DNA of 19,939 nt, taken from UBA10183 sp041653835. GTDB taxonomy: Bacteria; Omnitrophota; Gorgyraeia; Gorgyraeales; Gorgyraeaceae. Both the position numbers and the translations under genes were made by a program. The stretch covers positions 1-19,939 of the forward strand of contig JBAZEP010000031.1 in assembly GCA_041653835.1 (NCBI GenBank). Direction: 5' to 3'. A model generated the notes under the pieces. The model saw only the letters and a list, made by a program, of their open reading frames with translations. It had not been told where the DNA came from and searched no databases. Positions 8,701 to 17,700 of the stretch are shown one piece after another. Within the stretch, counting starts at the first letter, position 1. Every line of letters begins with the position of its first letter.

Positions 8701-11700
8701 ACATGGAACGGCACCTATAAACTTGACACTGTAAATCCTGTATGCTCGGCTGATAATTCGTCTTCCACATGGCGTACCTCTAATATAACTATCACATTGT
8801 CATGTTCCGACGCCACCAGCGCGGTAGCGAGCTTTAAATACCGCTGGGATAATTCCGACGCCGCGAACGGTACCGCCACATCCAATGGCGCTACCATAAC
8901 CATCCCTTCCAACGGGGACCATACGCTTTATCTGTGGGTCCAGGATGGGGCAGGAAGGACAAGCACATGGAATGGCCCTTATAAACTGGATCCTGTTATT
9001 CCGACAGTTACGTTCACTTCGCATACAAACGGCGCGACATATTATTCCAAAACAGGTGTTATTACCGTAGCCGGGACTTCCCAGGATACAGGTGGAAGCG
9101 GGCTCAATTACACGGTCTGGGATATTGACGGAAACAATAATACAGGCACATATAATTCCGTGACGGCCCCGTGTACGGCGTGGGATGGAGCGTCAGGCGC
9201 TGATACAAGCTGGTCAGGCACGTGGCAGAATTTGCTCGGCAAGAACAGGATCTATATAGCTGATTACGACAATGCTACGAATTTTTCAGGATGGTCATAT
9301 GTGGTAAATTTCTGGACAGATGCCGCGGCACCGAGCACACCTTCCAACCCGGCTTTGAACGCAAGGACATCCACATCCATAACCCTTAATGTATCGGTTC
9401 CATCGGATAATGCCTCAGGCTCAGCGGAAACCTGGTCAGCCGGTGATGTGCGTATATATATAGATGAGACAACCGGCAATTCAGGCGCTACTGATTCCGG
9501 CTGGGTTACCGGCACAACATACCAGGACACGGGTTTAAGCCCTAATACGCCGTATTCTTACAGGATTTACGCGAGAGATAATAATGGCGAAACTTATGGC
9601 GCGTGGCACAATGAATCAGGGTATAGCAGTACTGTAACGTGGTATACTTTGTCTTCCGCTCCAACCATTGTGTTATGCGCTGCGCAAAGCGACCAGCCTC
9701 TTAATTCGGAATTAGGCAAGATCGTGATCGACTGGTCAGGCGATGCCACGGCATATACGTTGGAGCGCGACACGACCTCGGCTTTCTCCGCGCCGGTAAC
9801 AATAGTCAATAACCAGGCGGTTACGACCGCGACAGATACCGGCCTGACTGATAATACCACCTATTATTATCGCGTAAAAGGCCGCAACCCCGACAATATA
9901 TGGTCAGATTATTCATCAGCTCAATCAGCCACAACGCCCGACCGCACAAAGCCGGTGACGCCGTCACTTGGCGTAGCTGAGGCGAATTGCGTAGGGTATT
10001 GGAGTTTTGATGATACTAACGCGCTTGGCAGGGATTATAGCGCGTATGGGAATAACGGGACGGTTACAGGCGCTGTTTCCGCGACGGGCATGTCGAGTAA
10101 TGCGCTTAGTTTTGATGGAAGCGGGGATTATGTAACTATAAGTAATTCACCAACCCTTAATCCAACATCAGCGATCACATTAGAAGCCTGGATAAAACCG
10201 GTAAATATTACTACTAATACTTATTATGAAATCATGAGACAGGATTCGGGGGACAATAGAAAATTATTCGCATTCCAGAATAACGGCGCTTATCTGACAG
10301 TCGGATTAAATACAGGCGGGTCTTATTGGGAAACAGACACTCCTATAACAGCTTCACAATTTACAGACGGCGCATGGCATCACGTAGCTTTTACCTATGA
10401 TAGCTCTACGGGGAAGGCCAGGGTTTATAAAGATGGAGTTGTGTTGGAAGAAGAAGATCATTCAGGCGTTATTGCGGCAGAGACTGTTTCGCTTATTATT
10501 GGATCATCCGCAGGTACCGGAGAATTTTTTAATGGCTTGATGGACGAAATCCGAGTTTATAACCGCGCGCTTACTAACGCTGAAATCAACTCCCATTATT
10601 CCAGCGGACTGAATTATGTCCAGCTTTCGGCAAGACCTGGCGATACTAACCTTGTCGGTTATTGGAACATGGATGAGGGGAGCGGCACAATAGTTAATGA
10701 TATAAGCGGAAATGGGAATACCGGAACATGGAGTGGCACTGGATCGCGTTGGATAACCGGTAAATATGGGATAGGTGGGAATTTTAATGGAGCGGACGAT
10801 TATATTAGCGTGACTCAAGCACTCTCAATACCAATCACCGCATCTTGTTGGGTGAAATTAACCGATTTTAGTAAAGTTTTGAATACTTTTATCAATACAT
10901 CTCCTCACGCTACTTTAGCTATATCTCTTAACAGAACCGGTATCGGGGACATTTATGTTTATATTGGAAATGGTACAGGTTGGGTGGGCGCGCCAGGAAT
11001 TATATCTTCATCAAATATGGTTGTAAATCAATGGCATAATGTTACATATACCTGTGACGGCACCACTTCTACATTATATCTTGATGGAGTATCAGTTGGG
11101 AGCGTTAACATTGCCCCAAGCGGTTGGGGATCATATTATAATTTTGGAAGGATTATACAAGGCGGAGAATACCTGAAAGGTCTCATGGACGACGTTCGTA
11201 TTTACAATTCTGCCCTCACCGCCCAGCAAGTTTATAACCTCTATTACAGCGGGGCGAATAGCTACGCTTATTACAGTTCTGCAACCGCCAATGGGACATA
11301 TGGCGCCATAAAAACAAATCCTAAAGTGGTTGTAGTAGAAGACGGCCTTGATGGCAATGGGCAAGTGGAAGGGAGGCTCAGAGCGTTAGGCTTTGATGTT
11401 ACAATAAATACCGCTTTAACTACCTACAACGAAGTGAGCGGTTATGACATAATTGTTTTTGACCAGTATGTGTATAGCGTTACAAAATCCGCGCTTGCCA
11501 AAGAATGTTATGATAATGGCAAAGGAGTATTGACAGCCGGTAACGATACTGCTACAGGGCTTTATCCGATATTAGCTGTGGGAACTTTTACAACACCTGA
11601 TACGCTTACCACCGCGGGCAGTGATTTCCATCCTACGCAGGCAGGGTGGAGCAGTTTCACTGGAGGAGAAGGCAGTAATAGCTATCCGACTTCGCTTGTA

Positions 11701-14700
11701 CCTGAAGCAAAGGCCATCGCGAGAGTAGCGGCAGATCCGCAATATATAGGTATATTTGGATTAAGCAACGCCAATGGAGGCAGATGGATACATATACAGG
11801 ATTGCACGGGTAATGCGGCGGATAATACCGCTTATGTAGAATTTATCAACTGGCTTGCTAAAGGATTTAACGGCGGCATGGCTGCCGATACCTTTGGAGG
11901 CGCATACGACAATTTCAACGACGGTAATTATAACGGCTGGATAGTAACCGCCGGCACATGGAATACCTCCTTAGGCTATCTGGAGAGCCCTGATTCCAGC
12001 AGTACATCCGAATATATATATTATTCTGGAGCCACATACTCCAATTTTATATTCGAAGCGGATGTGAATATAGTATCAAGCGCTTATGCCAATAAAGAAA
12101 TAGGATTATATTTCAGGCAGGCTGACTCAAGTTACGCTGATGGAGAAGGCTGTTTATTATTGCGCCAGGATAACCAGGATATCTCCTGCAGCGGTACTAG
12201 CGTGGCCCAGGCGTCGTCCCTTAACACATGGTACCACATTAGGGTTATAGTCAACGGGAGTTCTGTAAAATATTATGTAGACGGCCAATTGAAATATTCC
12301 GGCACTATAGGAACGACATCGGGATATATAGGGATAAGAAGCATCTCGGCGCTAACGAGGGTGGATAATATAGTCATTAAACCCATTGGCGCAGATAAAG
12401 GCGATACCCAGGCGCCGGCAGTGCCGGCGTTTTACGCGACCGACGCAACAGACGGTTCTTCGAGCCATAATACATCAGCGTGGCAGCCGGGGATTTCCAA
12501 TGACAATACAGTGGCCTTCGGCTGGCAGGAGCCGGTGTCGAATGGGGATGATTATTATTACTATGTAGCATCTATTGATAGCATGGGTAATACAAGTAAT
12601 ATTGCTACTAATGGAGAGTTTGAGCGTGGAAGCGGAAGTGATGCCTACAATTGGGCGCCTATAGCTTCTTCAAATTTAAGCGAGACTTGGTTTACCGATG
12701 CACACACGGGGAGTCATAGTGTTAGGACTGAAGTGCTTGTTGGCGGAGAAAGCAATACAGACCATTTTTATGGTCTGACTCAGGATTATGGCAATCCAAA
12801 CACCACAGGCATGGTAGGAAAAGCTTATATGGCTACCGCGTGGGTTAAGGCAAATGCGGGAGTGAATTATCATATTTCTCTGTGGTGTGTATATAATTGG
12901 AGCGAAAATACAGCCAGGGGCTTTGTTTCTGGTACGGGTAATGGCGCTTGGCAGTTTGTGCAGACAACGCTCGTTACACCTAATTCAGGCCAGACAAATA
13001 TGCATGTTCGGATGTCAATCGACACTAATACAGTTGGGACACAGGTTATATGGGATGATTTCAGGATAGTAGAGGTTAAGCCTGCAACTGTTACCGCTCC
13101 AATTTCCGGCTACTGGTGGGCGGCGAACGATACTACTCCCGAGACAGGCGGGACATGGGTGGCAAGGACGACTAATTCTACAATCACTCCTGCCATGCCT
13201 GACGGCACAAATAATAATATCTACGTGAAAGCCGAAGACGGTGCCGGGAATATATCAGCCGCGAAAACATACGGGCCGTTCTATATCGATATTACTGACC
13301 CGAACGCTGTGTCCAGCTGGGGAGGCCAGGCGCCAAGTGCGTGGACTAATGATAACACCGTTACTGTTACGTGGACTGACCCAACAGACGCGACGTCCGG
13401 CCTGGACGGATTTGATTATTCATGGTCCATAGGCGCTTCAGACCCCGGGACCTCGAAGAATCTTGAAAATGGGGTCCAGACAACCACTTCAAGCGCGTTA
13501 GGGGACGGTAACAACCATTATTTGAATATGAGGACACTCGATAACGCGGGCAACTGGGATGATACGTATGTTTCACGCGGGCCTTTCTATGTGGATGTTA
13601 CTCCTCCGGCGGGCTCATTGAGTATTTCGTTTAGCAATACTGCCACGAATGGCATGTATGTGACAGGCGCCGTCCTTACAGACGCTACACAGGGCCAGGA
13701 ATTCTATGAATTTGACTGCTCTACAAGCGCTACGTGGGACAGGGCGCGCGCGGAAAACGACAATGTGCATGAATGTACAGGCATGACAGCTAACAAGTCA
13801 TATTCATTTACATATAGGGGTTCAGACGGAGTAATTAATTATACGTCATGGTCAGGCGCTTATTCTAAATATACTTTGCCGGCGGCTCCTAACGCTACCT
13901 GTAACAGAACCGCGGACACCTGGTATAACGTTGACCAGGGGCCCGCGTTTATATTTACAAATACAGCCGGCTGGGGCGAAGGAGGGGTAACGCATTACCA
14001 TTATTTATGGAATAATTCCGCTTCTTCCACACCGGGTGACGCTGATCCGACGTGGTCTTCATCCACGCTTAATATTAACGCTTCTAACGGCACCTGGTAC
14101 TTACATTTAAAGAGCCATAACCCTGAACACGCCTCGAACGCGACCATCCTGCATTTAGGGCCGTATAAATATGACGGCGGTACTCCTGATATAGTGGCGC
14201 TCCGCGGTTGGACTACTTCAGCCCAGACAGCGGAAATAACCAATAACACATGGCAGAATTACGATAATACAGTTTATTACACATGGACGGATCCCGTTTC
14301 CACTTCAGACGATACTTTCTATTACACCCAGGATGGGACTGACCCGACGCCGTCCACACCGACATACACCACCAATCCTTTATTGGATCTGACAGGCTCG
14401 GCAAAACCCCAGGGCACTACTTATGTAAAAGTTTTGCCTCGTAACGGAGCCGGCAAATCAGGTATCGTCCGTACCTTTATATTACAGTATGACGTTACCG
14501 GGGATAATATTACTGATCTGCGTGACCAGTCTTTACAGACAAGCGACAATAACGTCTGGCAGAATATTGATAATACGCCTTACATGGTATGGAGTTCGCC
14601 TTTCTCAGGAGACGAGGCGCCCCTTGCCTGGTACAAGGATTATTTCGGCACTGATTCGGGCGGCGTGCCTGTTAAGATAGGCGCCGGCAATACTAATAAT

Positions 14701-17700
14701 TATTATAACCCGGGTATTACTGCTGTAGCAGGTACGGTGTATTACTCAAAGGAGCAGGCGCGCGATACGGCTACGAATGAAGGCGGAGTGGCGCAGTTTA
14801 TATTTAAATATGATAATGTCGCGCCTACAGGGACGAATTTAAGCTATGGCACAATTACTACCGGAAGCATTCCTGTTACTCCTTATGGAGCGACTGATGC
14901 CTCGGCAGGCATGCATGCCACGCCTTACTATATAGAGTATGACGGGAACACAAAGGTATTCAGTTCAGCTGACGCGAATTCCGGATGGATAACTTCAACA
15001 GCTTATACGCCTTCGACTTTAGCGGAAAATACACCGTACGCCTTCAGGCTGAAATCCAGGGACGCTGTTACAAGGACCGCGCCTAACGAGACAGGATGGG
15101 TAACGCCAAGCCCGGCTTATAAATATACACTGCTTAACCCTCCGACTGATGGAGAGCTTACTTTTGGCACCATAACATCAAGCTCCATCGTTGTACAGGT
15201 TGCGGCCCCGCCTAATTCAGCGAGTGATTCAACCGGCGCCGAATTTGATAATTTAACAGGGTCAGGGGCGGGCGGCTCGGACAGGGCAATGACAGCGGGG
15301 AGTTATTCATTTACGGACGATACATTATTGCCGAATACCCTGTACGGTTATAAAGTCAGGTACCAGAATGGCGATGGAGTGGATACTGCCTGGAATACCA
15401 CGGAAAAAACTGCTTATACTCTGTCAGCTGTTCCAACAGCGCCTACGGTAACGCTATATACTGACACGCCTCTTAATTCGGAATTAGGGAAGGTCAAAAT
15501 AGTTGTCAATGAAAACGGGAATTCAGCGGCTACTACTTACGCCATATACGATGAGACAACAGCTAAATATCTCGGGTCTGACGGACTTTTAGACAACGCG
15601 GCTGAAGAATGGCATACGTATGCCGAGTGGGGAGGAGCGGGCGGCATAGTTACTTCAAGTCTGGCTGACAGGACAGCGTATGTCTTTAAAGTAAAAGCCA
15701 AAAATAGCGCGGGCACACAGACAGCTTTCTCAGGCACCTCTTCCGTAACCACGCCTGACAGGACTAAACCTGTAACGCCTGTCCTGGCTTTGACACCTGT
15801 AGCAACGGGTTCGGGCAGTGTGAACGCTGGATGGTCAGCTGTTGACGGCACAGGTTCAAGTATTTTGGGATATTCCCTGAACAGGGCGCCTGCTTCGAAC
15901 GGGACATATACTTCGCTGGGAGGCATAAACGACGCTTTTACCGCCACAAACTCGTCCGTTTATAATATAGGTACAGGAGTTTCCATAAACAGCGAGAAAC
16001 TCCGGATAACCGGTCCTGCCTCCAGGGCATGGGGGAGCTACTATTACGTGACAAAAGCTGAATACAGCCGCGCGAATGGAATAGTAGCGGAGACAGAGGC
16101 AAAAGGAGTAGGCTCCACAGGCGATTATATGTTCGGGATCTTTGATACAGGAACAGCGTTTTCTTACGCTGACATGCCGTATGCGCTATTCGCGTATACC
16201 GGTAACACGCAATTCAGGGTTTATGAGGATTCTTCCGACAGGGGAGCTGTAGGGCCTACATTGTCTGCCGATACGGTATATTATTTGAAAATAATAGTTG
16301 AGCCGGCAGGAGGCGCGAAATATTACATAAACGATATCCTTGTATATGATTCAAGTTATTCCACAGAAGATAATCTAAGGGTAGGCTATACAGTAGCGGC
16401 ACAGACGCAGGATTTCGACAATCTTAAAGTCGCGCCTTTGTATGCCGGCACTTCAGCTTCTGACGCCACAGCTAATGATACAACAGCGCCAAGTGTTTTA
16501 AGCGCGATCACATGCTCTGATTCCCATACAACAGGCTTGTGGCAGTCAGGGGTTTCCAACGATAGCACTGTGCCGTTCTCGTGGTCAGCGCCGGCTTCCA
16601 ACGGCAATACTTATTATTATTACGAGACAGCCGTAGACACTGAAGGTAATGAGACGAATCTATTCGGCAGTAATATCGGCTTTGAACAGGGAGCCGTGAA
16701 TTGGAGCTCATCCGGCTCTCCTTATGAGTTTGTGACAGATTCCAGGAATGGCGTAAAAGCGTTAAAGATCACTTATCAAGCCGGCAATAATTCAGATATG
16801 CACCGCAGTCTTGGCTCACTGGAAATAGGCCATACTTATATAGGGACTGTCTGGTTTAAAGGTTCAGCAGGAACCTACGGGAGTTTATTTATCGGTGATA
16901 CTAATGGTTATGACTGGGACAATGGTTCAGGAAACGTGGCAGGCGACGGGACATGGAAAAAACTTCAAGTTGTGGTTACTCCAACAGATACTGATGCCTG
17001 CATGTTCTATATTTACGCGAGAGACGGCGAAGGTGAATATGTAATATATGACGATTACAGTTTTTATGAAGTGAAATCAGCCACAGTTACTACGCCAATC
17101 GCCGGCTATGATATTTTTGTAAATACATCCACATCACAGAACAGCTCCCCAACCAGCGACCAGACAGGTACAACCTATACAGCCACATTCTCCAACGGTA
17201 CAGCGAATTATTACCATGTGAGGACTATCGACGGCGCAGGCAATTGGAGCGGTGATAAATATATAGGGCCGTACTATATTGATACGGTTGCCCCGGCCCC
17301 GGGCGCTTTATCATACGGCACGCCTACGGCGGCAGCTATTCCTGTTACAGTCTCAGGAGCCAGCGATGCCACCAGCGGCCTACCCACAACTTGTTATTAT
17401 ATAGAATACGACGCTAATGCTACTACATTCTCATCGGCTGACGGTAACAGCGGGTGGTGTAACGGGAGTTATACGCCTTCGTCATTATCATCTAATACTG
17501 CCTACGCATTCAGGTGGAAAGTAAGGGACAACGCAGGCAACGAGACCAGCTGGCAGACAGCGAGCCCTGCTTATAAATATACGCTGTCCGCTGTCCCGAG
17601 CATTACATCCTGCACTGCCCAGACTGATCAGCCGTTAAATTCGGAATTAGGCAAGATAATAATTAACTGGTCAGGTAATTCAACCGCTTACACATTAGAG

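Larger units (their letters stand above)
9940..13302 (+). other. Cargo supermodule A (largest, about 1,121 aa)
   Basis: Begins with D-R-T-K-P-V-T-P as do supermodules B and C, but the FN3 first half is cut short after S-L-G-V, and the single lectin domain of B and C is replaced by a series: LamG, LamG, amidotransferase-like, concanavalin-like. Then the common tail follows: Ig first half (W-Q-P-G-I-S-N-D-N-T-V), FN3-like strands D-Y-Y-Y-Y-V-A-S-I-D, a CBM-like domain, and the Ig second half from A-T-V-T-A-P-I-S-G-Y to Y-G-P-F-Y-I-D. Confidence 0.6.

Noticed and set aside
5341..8988. CRISPR array or DNA-level satellite as the reason for the repeats
   Set aside because: Unit lengths are multiples of three, similarity is stronger in protein than in DNA, and there are no short exact repeats with equal spacers; these are protein-domain repeats.
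11323..11865. Active glutamine amidotransferase
   Set aside because: No cysteine at the expected nucleophile position after the V-L-T-A-G strand; kept only as a fold-level call.
15537..15947. 136-codon open frame on the minus strand
   Set aside because: It lies opposite strongly coding FN3 and scaffold sequence, its translation has no recognisable domain, and minus-strand frames at the homologous positions of other repeat copies are only the mirror of the repeats.
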